From positions 1-60,859 of the forward strand of contig CBINHE010000014.1 of NCBI GenBank assembly GCA_966250375.1: 60,859 nucleotides of DNA. Direction: 5' to 3'. The notes beneath the pieces were generated by a model, which saw nothing but the letters and a program-made list of their open reading frames with translations, had not been told where the DNA came from and did no database searches. A program made the position numbers and the translations under genes. This document shows, piece by piece, positions 35,401 to 44,165 of this stretch. Every line of letters starts with the position of its first letter. Within the stretch, counting starts at the first letter, position 1. Source of the DNA: CAMLDH01 sp966250375 (GTDB taxonomy: Bacteria; Pseudomonadota; Gammaproteobacteria; Burkholderiales; Burkholderiaceae_D).

Positions 35401-38400
35401 GTTCCCGGCGACATCGGCTATGTTGAAACGCACGGTACCGGCACGCCTTTGGGCGATCCGATCGAAGTCATGGCATTGAAGGCCGTATTCGATGGTGCGG
35501 ATGCCGCTCCTTGCTGGCTGGGGGCGACCAAACCCAATATCGGCCACCTGGAACCCGCGGCAGGCATTGCCGGGTTGATCAAAACTGTCCTGGTATTGCA
35601 GCACGGCGAAATACCGCCTGTATGTGCCGCTGGCGAGCAGAACAGTCGTATCGATCTGAACGGCAGTTGCTTGCGGATTGCGCGCGATTTGATCCAGTGG
35701 CCAGACAGCGACAATCGTCCGCGCCGCGCCGGGGTGAGCTCGTTCGGTTTCGGCGGGACGAATGCACATCTGATCCTGGAGGGACATGGCGTGCCGGTGG
35801 CGGCGCAGCTGCCGGCATTTCCCGAATCCAGTGATGCATTCGGTTCATTCCTTCTGATGTTGTCGGCCAACAGCACGGTCAGCCTGCGCGGATTGGCGCG
35901 GCAGTATGCGGAACTGGTGGCGGCCGCATCTGCCTCCGAGCTGAAGACAATTTGCGACGCGGCCAATACACAGCGCGCCCGCTTGCCGGAACGCCTTACG
36001 GTGTCTGGGGCGGACTCGGCGCAAATTGCCGCATTGCTCACGCGGTTCGTTGACCAGCCAGCGGCGTTGCTGCCGCATGTCGCAAGAGGGCGCGCACGGC
36101 AACGCAACCGGATTGCGTTTCTGTTCACCGGGCAAGGCGCGCACTATGCCGGCATGGGACGCGAATTGTATGATGCCGAGCCGGTTTTCAAGGAATTCAT
36201 CGACCGCTGCGACGTGCTTCTGATGCCTTGTCTTGGGCGCTCCATCCGCAGCATTCTGTTTGGCGATAATACGGCCTTGCTGGACGACACGCGCTATGCA
36301 CAGCCGGCGCTGATCGCGCTGGAGCTGGCGCTTGCGCACTTGTGGCAGCATCACGGCGTGGAGCCCGAATTCGTGGTCGGCCATAGCGTGGGTGAGTATG
36401 CGGCTGCTTGTGTGGCCGGATTACTGGACCTCGAGACGGCCTTGCGCCTGGTGGCTGAACGCGGACGCTTGATGGCATCCGTGCCCGAACAAGGGGGAAT
36501 GTTGTCGGTCGCCGCCGGTGAAGAGCGTGTTACCCAGCTGCTTGCCGAGTCAGGAAGCTCGCTTGAAATCGCCGCGGTCAACGCACCGGACCAGATCGTG
36601 CTTTCCGGCACTACCGTCGATATCGAACGCGCGCTCGGCCTGTTTGTCAGTCACGACATCTATGTCACGCGGCTAAAGGTCATCCATGGATTCCATTCCC
36701 GGTTGATGGAGCCGATACTTGGCGCATTCCGTCAGGCGTTTGCCACGGTCGAATTCCGTCCGATGGCGGTGCGCATGATCCCATCGGGCGGCGAACAAGG
36801 TGTTCGTCTCGATCAAGCCGATTATTGGATTAATCAGTTGCGGCAGCCGGTGTATTTCAGCGCGGCGGTCAGCGCGTTGGCGGCAGCGGGCGCGAATACC
36901 TTTATCGAGGCCGGTCCCATGCCGGTGCTGTCCAGGCTCGGCGTACGCACGCATAGCGAAGGCACATGGATCGCAACCATGCGTAAGGAGGGCGAGGAAC
37001 GGCGTCAGTGGCTGGAGGCGGCGGGGGCGCTTTTTGCTGCTGGCGTGGAAGTTCGGCTCGATGCGCATGATGCCAAGGCGCGGTCCGTTGCGCTGCCGCT
37101 TTATGTGTTCGACCACGGCAGATATTGGTTCAGCCGCAACCCGGCCGCCGATGTCGCCGCCAGAGGCCGGCTATCCGGTGGGCAAACGCGCTCTCTCGCG
37201 GGACGTCGGGTCGATATCGCGGTGGAAGACATTACCTGTTTCGAAACTTCACTGCCGGATGAGACCACAGCCTACCTCGATGATCACAAGCTGCAAGGTC
37301 GTGCGGTTATGCCGGGCGCGGGATACGCGAGCTTGATGGCGGCGGCAGCCAAGGATGCCGGAATTTTTGTCTCCGGAGAGGCATTATCCCTGCAAGCCTT
37401 GGAATTTTTCCGCCCGCTGGATTTGACGAAGGGCGGCGTGCGCCTGCAAACCGTTATTCAGAGGCTTGCGCCAGAAGATGTCGGCGAGGACGAATCCTCC
37501 GGGTGGCTGGCGCGTGTGGTGGCCTGGGATGCGGAAGGCGAGACATGGGAAACCTATGCATCCGGCAAGCTGTATTACGGCAACCGGCATGTCGACCCTC
37601 AACGTGCCGGCGGCACCGTGGATGGCGCGCCTCAGAACGTGGCTGCGTTCTATGCTTACTGGGCAGAGCAGGGGCTGGAATACGGAGATCGATTTCAGGC
37701 CGTGCAACATTTGGCGCTTGACGGACCGAAGGCAAGGGCCTTGCTGGCACTTCCGCAAGCGGCGGCAACGGGAGCTGCGGCGAATGGCGTGCTGCATCCG
37801 GTGTTGCTGGATGCAGCGTTTCAGGTTGTCGGCGCACTTCTCGGCAAGCGCAGCGAGTACAAGGGGCTGGTGCCGTTGCCGACTGGCGTGGATGAGATCC
37901 TCGTGTTCGGCGCCGGTGATGGACAAGTGTACGTCGAAGCTCAATTGGGGCCGGCCTCGGCGGAAAAGAAAATCGTTGCCGGCTTGATGTTGTACGATGG
38001 CCGCGGAACCCCCATCGCACAAGTGCGCGGCCTGCACCTGTCCCTGGTGTCGCTCGGTTCGGTGCTTGCCTTGCCGCCGCTTGCCACAGTGCAGTATCTG
38101 ACAACGAAATGGGTCGAATCGCCATGCGAAGAGGTATCGGACGCTTCGGAAAAAACCTGGCTGGTGCTGACCGAAACGACGGTCGATCAACGTGTTCGGC
38201 AAGCGCTGCCGACCCCGGCATTGCAGTTCGGCACTCTGGAAAACAGTGCCGACAATTTGGCGGAGACCGAGCGCTCGCTGCGGCAGGCGTTGGCATCGAC
38301 AGTCAGTGCAGCAGGGATCATCGTTTGTCTGGGTGCTGATCGCGCCGACGACGATCAGGCCGAGCGCTGCGCCATATTATGCTGCCGCTTGCAGTGCTTG

Positions 38401-39891
38401 CTGGTGGCGCTGGGCGGGATAATGGATTTGCCGCAGGGTTTCAAAGTCTGCATCGTGACCCGTGCGGCCATACAGCTGGATGGCATTGAAGTGACCGGAT
38501 TGGCGCAGGCTGGCTTGGCTGCCATGCTGCGCTCGGTGGCGCTGGAATATCCGGGACTGGCCTTGCAGCAGATCGACTTGGACAACCAGCCGGGCGATGC
38601 GGACTTGCAGGTGCTGGCCGCAGCGGTGGCTGCCGATGGGGAAATCCAGTTGGCGATTCGCGATGGTCTGGTCAGAGCGTCGCGCCTGCGTCAATTGCCA
38701 TTGCCGGCAAAATCCACCATGCCGACTATCCGCAACGACGGCTGCTACCTGGTGACCGGCGGCACTGGTGGCATCGGCGTTGCTTTGGCGGAGTGGCTGG
38801 CCAATGCTGGCGCTGGGCAAATCATTCTCGTCAGCCGACGACATGCGACCCCCGACAAGCGGATTGCCCGCCTGATCGAACATTGGGGGCCACGTGGCGT
38901 GGACATCGTTTTGCGCAAGGCGAATGTCAGTCGCGAGGTGGAGGTTGCCGGACTATGCGCCGAATTCGCCCATGCCCGCCTGCCGTTGCGCGGTGTCTTC
39001 CACGCGGCAGGTGTGTTGCAGGATAGACCGCTGGCAGATATCAACGACCAGAAATGGCGTGATGTCATCGACTCCAAGGCGAAAGCCGCCCTGCTGCTTG
39101 ACCGACATACCCGCGATATCGCGCTGGATCATTTCGTCCTGTTTTCGTCGATTGCGGCGACTTTCGGTTCGGCCGGACAGTGCAATTATTCCGCGGCGAA
39201 CGGTGTATTGGATGCGCTGGCGGCGCAACGCCGTCAGCAAGGCTTGTGCGCAACAACCATCAACTGGGGACCTTGGGCCAATATCGGCATGGCCAGCGAT
39301 CCGGCGCTGGTGCAGCATCTGTCGCGTCAAGGGGTGATGCCCATGGCGGTGCCGGTTGCGCTCAAGGCGCTTGGCGATGTGCTGGCAGGCGGCTGGATGC
39401 AGACTGCTGTCGCAGCAATCGACTGGCAGCGCTTCACCGATTACCTTCCCGCCTCGGTTATTCGCAGTCTGCTGCGCGACATTGCCGGTACTCGGGCAAG
39501 CGAATCCGGCAACCAAGCGAATCAATTGATCCGGGTTGAGGCATTGGCGGCACTGGACAGCGCTGCGGCAGGCCTTGCGGTCAGACAGGCGCTCTGTAGC
39601 CTGTTGAAACAGGTTCTCCATAGCGATGAAGGTGGTCCGTTGGACAATGATGCCGACCCGCGCGATGTGCGGCTTTCTTCACTGGGCGTCGATTCGCTGA
39701 TGGCGATGGAGTTGCGTAACAGGGTAAGGGCTTGGGTAAATGTCGATTTGCCCGCCCACCTGTTGATCGGCAACAATTCAGTGGAAGAAGTCGCCAACCT
39801 GATTTACCAAAAAGTGCTGTTGAGCTATCTCAGCCAGAGTTCGCAAGACGCCGATGCGCTTGCCGATAGCGGAGAGGAGTTCGTACTATGA
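32443..39891 (+). CDS. Hybrid FAAL-primed type I polyketide synthase
   Basis: A 2482-residue synthase that loads a fatty acid and extends it with one ketide unit per pass. Order: fatty acyl-AMP ligase (about 25-590; YTSGSTGDPKGVM), ACP1 (Ser645 in LGLNSM), KS (about 698-1125; Cys862 in VDTACSSS), AT (about 1225-1520; Ser1315 in GHSVGEY; HGFHS, malonyl-like), DH (His1615 in DHKLQGRAVMPG; Asp1790 in LLDAAFQ), KR (TGGTGGIG near 2105; Tyr2249; B-type LQD), ACP2 (Ser2418). No ER, methyltransferase or TE. The start has AGGAG 8 bases upstream. The acidic tail (DADALADSGEEFVL) suits docking to a TubC-like partner. KS-AT-DH-KR-ACP also fits an iterative alkylsalicylate-type synthase, so the number of extension rounds is open. 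It overlaps the next gene by 4 bases (ATGA). Confidence 0.93.
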   Translation: MNHQSATALLLNQPIEAPCKNRPRLSDLISEYAAAHSSRSALIFLETGDERSVELSYQSLHRRAMAVAAELANRGLCGERVLLLLPSGLEYVVSFLGCLYAGVIAVPAYPPRNNWHAERIGVIARDTGACAMLTLSSLADGMRERLAIEGDAAESVIAIDQVDYQQPGFINDQVEADSIAYLQYTSGSTGDPKGVMVRHGDLLGNCALYSDALGVGQGETTVSWLPIFHDMGLVQGIIMPLTLGGTAVFMPPAAMVQKPVRWLRAISRFRATFSGGPNFAYALCVSKVSPEEVATLDLSCWRAAVNAAEPISLLTMRRFAAKFAACGLQPGALVGAFGLAEATLGITAGKGGEGAPVLWLDKQALERDKVVIGETEQAGHQPFVSSGVVAGDFDVRIVNPASGVECDAGQVGEIWASGGSVCAGYWNKGPETNEIFGATLPDYPGRCYLRTGDLGFIHDGQLYVTGRLKDLIIIRGANHYPQDIERTAENAHPALRKGGWGAAFTLDDTADAPQLMVVQEVERTARKKIDVNEVGLAVARAVTEQHGIDVDIVVLLEPAALTKTSSGKIQRKLCRRLFLSGELGGIGQWQRTQADSASRTERTASVEIDQSALESLIRDGVARMSALPASQIPRDQPFSALGLNSMKVVELIAELGESLDLTLSPTIAFEYPTIARLAAYLRGSRAELSPRESGQFEPVAIIGMGCRFPEANGLDEFWELLKAGRTAVSEIPSERIALTGYQAGANDPHRWGSFLSEIDHFDTSLFGISPREADSIDPQQRLLLETAWHALESAGIPANQLVGSATGVFVGVSSNDYFRLQREAGAGQDMHSGTGGALSIAANRISYCLGLQGPSMAVDTACSSSLVAVHQACRSLAAGETDLALAGGVNLVLLPDYGVIFSRARMLSPSGRCNTFGEAADGYVRGEGCGVVVLKLLRHAERDGDRILGVIRGSAVNQDGASNGLTAPNGHAQQQVVRTALQRAGLVPGDIGYVETHGTGTPLGDPIEVMALKAVFDGADAAPCWLGATKPNIGHLEPAAGIAGLIKTVLVLQHGEIPPVCAAGEQNSRIDLNGSCLRIARDLIQWPDSDNRPRRAGVSSFGFGGTNAHLILEGHGVPVAAQLPAFPESSDAFGSFLLMLSANSTVSLRGLARQYAELVAAASASELKTICDAANTQRARLPERLTVSGADSAQIAALLTRFVDQPAALLPHVARGRARQRNRIAFLFTGQGAHYAGMGRELYDAEPVFKEFIDRCDVLLMPCLGRSIRSILFGDNTALLDDTRYAQPALIALELALAHLWQHHGVEPEFVVGHSVGEYAAACVAGLLDLETALRLVAERGRLMASVPEQGGMLSVAAGEERVTQLLAESGSSLEIAAVNAPDQIVLSGTTVDIERALGLFVSHDIYVTRLKVIHGFHSRLMEPILGAFRQAFATVEFRPMAVRMIPSGGEQGVRLDQADYWINQLRQPVYFSAAVSALAAAGANTFIEAGPMPVLSRLGVRTHSEGTWIATMRKEGEERRQWLEAAGALFAAGVEVRLDAHDAKARSVALPLYVFDHGRYWFSRNPAADVAARGRLSGGQTRSLAGRRVDIAVEDITCFETSLPDETTAYLDDHKLQGRAVMPGAGYASLMAAAAKDAGIFVSGEALSLQALEFFRPLDLTKGGVRLQTVIQRLAPEDVGEDESSGWLARVVAWDAEGETWETYASGKLYYGNRHVDPQRAGGTVDGAPQNVAAFYAYWAEQGLEYGDRFQAVQHLALDGPKARALLALPQAAATGAAANGVLHPVLLDAAFQVVGALLGKRSEYKGLVPLPTGVDEILVFGAGDGQVYVEAQLGPASAEKKIVAGLMLYDGRGTPIAQVRGLHLSLVSLGSVLALPPLATVQYLTTKWVESPCEEVSDASEKTWLVLTETTVDQRVRQALPTPALQFGTLENSADNLAETERSLRQALASTVSAAGIIVCLGADRADDDQAERCAILCCRLQCLLVALGGIMDLPQGFKVCIVTRAAIQLDGIEVTGLAQAGLAAMLRSVALEYPGLALQQIDLDNQPGDADLQVLAAAVAADGEIQLAIRDGLVRASRLRQLPLPAKSTMPTIRNDGCYLVTGGTGGIGVALAEWLANAGAGQIILVSRRHATPDKRIARLIEHWGPRGVDIVLRKANVSREVEVAGLCAEFAHARLPLRGVFHAAGVLQDRPLADINDQKWRDVIDSKAKAALLLDRHTRDIALDHFVLFSSIAATFGSAGQCNYSAANGVLDALAAQRRQQGLCATTINWGPWANIGMASDPALVQHLSRQGVMPMAVPVALKALGDVLAGGWMQTAVAAIDWQRFTDYLPASVIRSLLRDIAGTRASESGNQANQLIRVEALAALDSAAAGLAVRQALCSLLKQVLHSDEGGPLDNDADPRDVRLSSLGVDSLMAMELRNRVRAWVNVDLPAHLLIGNNSVEEVANLIYQKVLLSYLSQSSQDADALADSGEEFVL

Positions 39892-42800
39892 CGATGATGA
39901 CCTTGTTGCACGAGTTGCGGCAGCGTGGCATCACCGTCTCATCTCAAGGCGAAAATCTGAAAGTCAACGCCCCGCACGGGGCATTGACAGCGAATCTGCG
40001 CACGCGGCTGGCAACGCATAAGCAGGCGATGCTGCGCTGGCTGCAGGAATCCAGCCAAGTGGAGGAGGACGCTTTGCCGGTCTGCGCGCCCGACCGGGAA
40101 AACAGGTACGAGCCGTTCCCGCTCTCCGACATGCAACTGGGTTTTTACATGGGGGATGATCCGTACATGGAGTTCCATGTACGGCCGCACTACTACATCG
40201 AGAAAAATGTTACGGGACTCGATGTGGCGCGTTATGAAGCAGCCTGGAACAAGGCGCTGGTCCGGCACAGCGGGGAAATCGTGACAGTCCAGCCGGACGG
40301 ACGGCTTGCCGTTGTCAAGGACCCGGCGCCTTTGCAATGCAAGGTGCAGGATCTGCGGCATGCAGCGCCGGAAGAAGCCCGGCGCACGCGCGAGGAAGTG
40401 CGCGCCCGGATGATGCGCAGCGAATTGCCGCTCGATCGTTGGCCGTGGATTGACCTCAGGGTGACGTTGTGGATGGAGATTGACGCCAAAGGGGACCATG
40501 TCGAAAAGGCCACCATCCATTACAACCACAATAATTTTTTCTCCGACGGATTCGGCACCACCCGGCTGTTGCAGGAAATCGATCTCTACTACAGCAACCC
40601 GCAAGCCGAGCTGCCGCCATTAAGCCTCACTTTCCGCGATGCGGCCTTGACGCTGGATGCGTTGGCGCAGAGCGCAGCAGGCAAGACTGCGCAACGGTAT
40701 TGGGAGCAGCGGCTGGATGCGTTGCCGGGGCCGCCCGCGTTGCCGGTGCGCGCCGATATGGACCGCCGTTGCCGCTCCCGGCTGGAACGGCGCGAAGGCT
40801 TCATTGCTGCGGCGACCTGGTCCGCTTTCAAGGCGCGTGCCGCGCATTTTGGACTGACGCCATCCAACGCCGTGTTCTGCGCGTATGCCGAAATCATGAG
40901 CGCGTGGGGCAACAGCCGGCATTTTGTCCTGAGCAACATGATGACGCGGCGCCTGAATATTCATCCGGAGATCCGCGATATCGTCGGCAATTTCGCGTCG
41001 CTCTATCCACTGGAAATCGATTTTCGCCAGAAGAATACCTTCGTCGAACGCGCCCGCAATGTGCAAGAGCAAGTGATCCGCGATGCCAGGCACCTGCAAT
41101 GGGGCGGCATGCAGGTCATGCAGGCGCTGAACCGCCGCAAGGGAAGCCTCGGCACCGCAGCCATTCCGTTCGTCATCGGCAGCGGGCTTTTCATGGCGGG
41201 GTTCGAGCGCTCTGATTTCAGTTGCCTGGAAACTTCGCAGGTCATGCTCGACCATCAGTTCTGGGAACTGGCTGACGGCAGTTTCTACTACGTGTGGGAT
41301 TTGCTGGAGGCCTTCTTCCCGGATGGCTTGATCGACAGCATGTGGGATGCGTACAAGAACCTGATCACGCGCCTGGCTGCTGACGATACGCTCTGGCAAA
41401 GCGAGGTCCTTGACTTGACGCCCTCCGGCATGCTGGAGGCCAGGGATGCTGTTTGTCCGCCTGCCAAGCCGGTACCGCCATGCCTGCTGCAAGACTTTCT
41501 GAAAGAGCCGGTCCGCGTCTCTCCGAACAATACCGCCTTGATCGCAGCCGGCCGCAAGCTGACCTATCACGAGCTCGACAATGCCAGCAATTGCATCGCC
41601 GGTGCCTTGTCGGATGCCGCCGACGTGCGAGGCAAGACAGTTGCCATCGTGGCCAATCGTGGCGCGGCATTGTTCAAGGCGGTCTATGCCGTGCTGAAGG
41701 CCGGCGGCGTCTATGTGCCGATCGATCCCGGCTTGCCGGATGCGCGCCGCAGCTACATCCTGGAAAATTGCGAAGCGGCCGCTGTGCTGACAGAGCAACA
41801 CTACGCCGATGCGCTGCAATGGCCCGCCACTATTTCGGTATTGTTCATTGAGGATGCCGAAGCCGGCAGGGCATCGCAAAGCGTTGATAACGAGTATGTG
41901 TCCAATCCGTTGGCCCTGGCATACCTGATCTATACCTCGGGTTCCAGCGGACGTCCCAAGGGCGTGATGATCGAGCATGGCGGGGTAGTCAATACCGTGC
42001 TCGACATCAACCGGCGTTTTTGTGTCGGCGCCGACGATAGACTATTCGGCGTGTCTTCGTTCGGATTCGATTTATCGGTGTACGACCTGTTCGGCTCGGT
42101 CGCCGCCGGCGCCGCTCTTGTCTATCCCGAACCGGGCCAGAGCCTCAATCCTTCGCATTGGCTGGACGTGGTGCAAGAACAGCGTGTCACCGTCTGGAAT
42201 TCCGCGCCGCCGCTTGCGCGGCTGCTGATTGAGACGGCCGAAAGCCGGGGCGTCACTTTGCCTCATTTGCGGCTGGTCATGGTGAGCGGCGACTGGGTTC
42301 CGGTTGACTTGCCCGACCGTATCCGCCGGGTGGCTCCCAACGCGCATGTCGTCAGCCTGGGGGGCGCAACGGAAGCGTCCATCTGGTCGATTTTCTACGA
42401 AATCGGTGAAGTCGATCCCGCATGGCCCAGCATTCCATACGGCTATCCGATGCAAAATCAGCCGTGGTACATCCTTGATGAATGGGGGCGCGCCGCACCG
42501 GACTGGACTGCCGGCGACTTGTATATCGGCGGTGTGGGCTTGGCCCGCGGCTATTGGAAAGATGAGGAGAAAACGACGGCCAGTTTCATGCCGCATCCGG
42601 TAACCGGCGAGCGCATTTATCGCACCGGCGATATCGGCCGTTATCTACCCGGCGGCGTGATTGAATTCCTGGGACGCAAGGACTCGCAGGTAAAAATTCA
42701 GGGACATCGCATTGAACTGGGTGAGATCGAATCCGTGCTCAGCGCTGATCTCTGCATCAGCGCGGCAGTGGCGGCGGTGCAAACTTCCGCCACCGGTAAT

Positions 42801-44096
42801 CTGCAGCTCGCAGCCTATGTCGTTCCTGCAGGCGACGCTACGCTGGAACCCGAAGCATTGCGTGCCGCACTGGCCAAAAAGCTGCCGGATTACATGGTGC
42901 CGCGGACAATTCAGGTCATTGATCGTTTACCTCTCAGCAGCAACGGTAAAGTCGACCGCAAGGCTTTGCCGCGTATGGAGGCGTGCAATACCCTGCCCAA
43001 GGTCCGCAACACGCGCGCACCGGCCGATGAAACAGAACGCCGGCTGCTTGCGATCTGGCGCAGGGTACTGCGTCAGCCGGAATTATGCGTAACCGATGAT
43101 TTTTTCGACATGGGCGGTCAGTCGTTCGAAGCGGTACGCATTATCGGTGCCCTACGCGAAGCGTTCGGCGTGTCCCTGTCGCTCGGTTCGATCTGGCTGG
43201 AACGAACGGTGGAGCACGTAGCGGTGCAACTGCGTGAGGGCAAGGCACCGGCGCATGCCGGATACCAGATCGCGCTTCGTTCGCAAGGCGCAAACCGGCA
43301 ATTTTTCCTGGTGCATCCGGCAGGCGGCCATGTCATGTGTTATCACGGCCTTGCCGTTGCGCTCGATCGTCCTGTCCATGCCTTCCAGGCACCTGGCCTG
43401 GAAGAGCAGGGCGAGCCGCTGGAATCGATTGAAGCTCTCGCTGCAACCTATGTCGACCTGCTTGAGCAGCAGCAGCCGAGCGGCCCGGTTTTGCTGGGCG
43501 GCTGGTCGTCAGGCGCCTTGATCGCTTTTGAAATGGCGGTGCAGTTGCGCCGCCGTGGACGCACGGTCGCCGGTGTGGCAATGATCGATTGCCCGGCGCC
43601 TTTGCCGAGTGCGCCAGTAGATGACAAAGTGCTGCTCGGCTGGTTCCTGGAAGACTTGGCGCTTGATCTTCCCGTCGCACGGATCATCGGGGCGATCGAC
43701 ATCTCCGGCGCCGGAGCGCGGCAGCAACTGGAGCAGGTGTCGCAATCGCTGCAAGCGTCCGGGCGCGAACTTGCGCTGGATATTGAGCAACTGACGGCGA
43801 TTTACCAGGTGTTTGCCGGCATCGTGCGCGGCAGCCGGCAGTATGCGGGTGAGGGGATTGATGCCGATATACTGCTTGTCCGCGCCAGAGATGGTGTCGT
43901 CAGCGAGTTTGCCGAGCACCCGTATTCCCATCGTTCCGACTGGGGCTGGAGCGCCTTCACTTCCGGCCACGTCGATGCCGAATTCTTCGGCGGCACGCAT
44001 TACACTTTGCTTTCCGACGCTGCGGTTGCCGGCGTTGCCAAGACCATCGAAGAATGGTTGTTATCACGAAAAAATAACGAACCTCTGCCTGTTTGA
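39888..44096 (+). CDS. NRPS: docking - Cy-like - A(Cys) - PCP - TE
   Basis: A 1402-residue cysteine module with its own release domain. Residues 2-55 form a TubC-type docking domain (LLHELRQRGITVSSQGENLK). The condensation-type domain (75-480) has cyclisation-family features downstream (GNFASLYPLEID, ETSQVMLDHQFWELADG), but its catalytic motif is H-NNFFSDG at 214-221. The first Asp of the cyclisation DxxxxD is Asn215, and the C-domain HHxxxDG His pair is Asn-Asn. The adenylation domain (515-1035) gives the ten-residue code D728 L729 Y732 N771 M798 S800 L824 I832 W833 K1021, one change from the cysteine code DLYNLSLIWK. PCP Ser1079 (MGGQSFE). C-terminal thioesterase Ser1207 (GWSSG). The tail (SRKNNEPLPV) is not acidic, unlike the PKS tail. 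Confidence 0.93.
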   Translation: MTMMTLLHELRQRGITVSSQGENLKVNAPHGALTANLRTRLATHKQAMLRWLQESSQVEEDALPVCAPDRENRYEPFPLSDMQLGFYMGDDPYMEFHVRPHYYIEKNVTGLDVARYEAAWNKALVRHSGEIVTVQPDGRLAVVKDPAPLQCKVQDLRHAAPEEARRTREEVRARMMRSELPLDRWPWIDLRVTLWMEIDAKGDHVEKATIHYNHNNFFSDGFGTTRLLQEIDLYYSNPQAELPPLSLTFRDAALTLDALAQSAAGKTAQRYWEQRLDALPGPPALPVRADMDRRCRSRLERREGFIAAATWSAFKARAAHFGLTPSNAVFCAYAEIMSAWGNSRHFVLSNMMTRRLNIHPEIRDIVGNFASLYPLEIDFRQKNTFVERARNVQEQVIRDARHLQWGGMQVMQALNRRKGSLGTAAIPFVIGSGLFMAGFERSDFSCLETSQVMLDHQFWELADGSFYYVWDLLEAFFPDGLIDSMWDAYKNLITRLAADDTLWQSEVLDLTPSGMLEARDAVCPPAKPVPPCLLQDFLKEPVRVSPNNTALIAAGRKLTYHELDNASNCIAGALSDAADVRGKTVAIVANRGAALFKAVYAVLKAGGVYVPIDPGLPDARRSYILENCEAAAVLTEQHYADALQWPATISVLFIEDAEAGRASQSVDNEYVSNPLALAYLIYTSGSSGRPKGVMIEHGGVVNTVLDINRRFCVGADDRLFGVSSFGFDLSVYDLFGSVAAGAALVYPEPGQSLNPSHWLDVVQEQRVTVWNSAPPLARLLIETAESRGVTLPHLRLVMVSGDWVPVDLPDRIRRVAPNAHVVSLGGATEASIWSIFYEIGEVDPAWPSIPYGYPMQNQPWYILDEWGRAAPDWTAGDLYIGGVGLARGYWKDEEKTTASFMPHPVTGERIYRTGDIGRYLPGGVIEFLGRKDSQVKIQGHRIELGEIESVLSADLCISAAVAAVQTSATGNLQLAAYVVPAGDATLEPEALRAALAKKLPDYMVPRTIQVIDRLPLSSNGKVDRKALPRMEACNTLPKVRNTRAPADETERRLLAIWRRVLRQPELCVTDDFFDMGGQSFEAVRIIGALREAFGVSLSLGSIWLERTVEHVAVQLREGKAPAHAGYQIALRSQGANRQFFLVHPAGGHVMCYHGLAVALDRPVHAFQAPGLEEQGEPLESIEALAATYVDLLEQQQPSGPVLLGGWSSGALIAFEMAVQLRRRGRTVAGVAMIDCPAPLPSAPVDDKVLLGWFLEDLALDLPVARIIGAIDISGAGARQQLEQVSQSLQASGRELALDIEQLTAIYQVFAGIVRGSRQYAGEGIDADILLVRARDGVVSEFAEHPYSHRSDWGWSAFTSGHVDAEFFGGTHYTLLSDAAVAGVAKTIEEWLLSRKNNEPLPV

Positions 44097-44165
44097 CCGG
44101 ATTCGGTGAAACGGTGCTGGTGCAACCACATTAAAAAAACCAAAAACAAGAGGAGACTGAAGTAG

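Noticed and set aside
34705..35787. 360-codon minus-strand frame inside the KS region of the PKS
   Set aside because: Shadow of conserved KS codons; no family pattern.
40620..41978. 452-codon minus-strand frame inside the first NRPS
   Set aside because: Reverse-frame shadow within the condensation/adenylation coding sequence.
44097..44165. Terminator between the two NRPS genes
   Set aside because: Only an A-rich stretch and the ribosome site are present; no hairpin with T-run, so co-transcription is likely.
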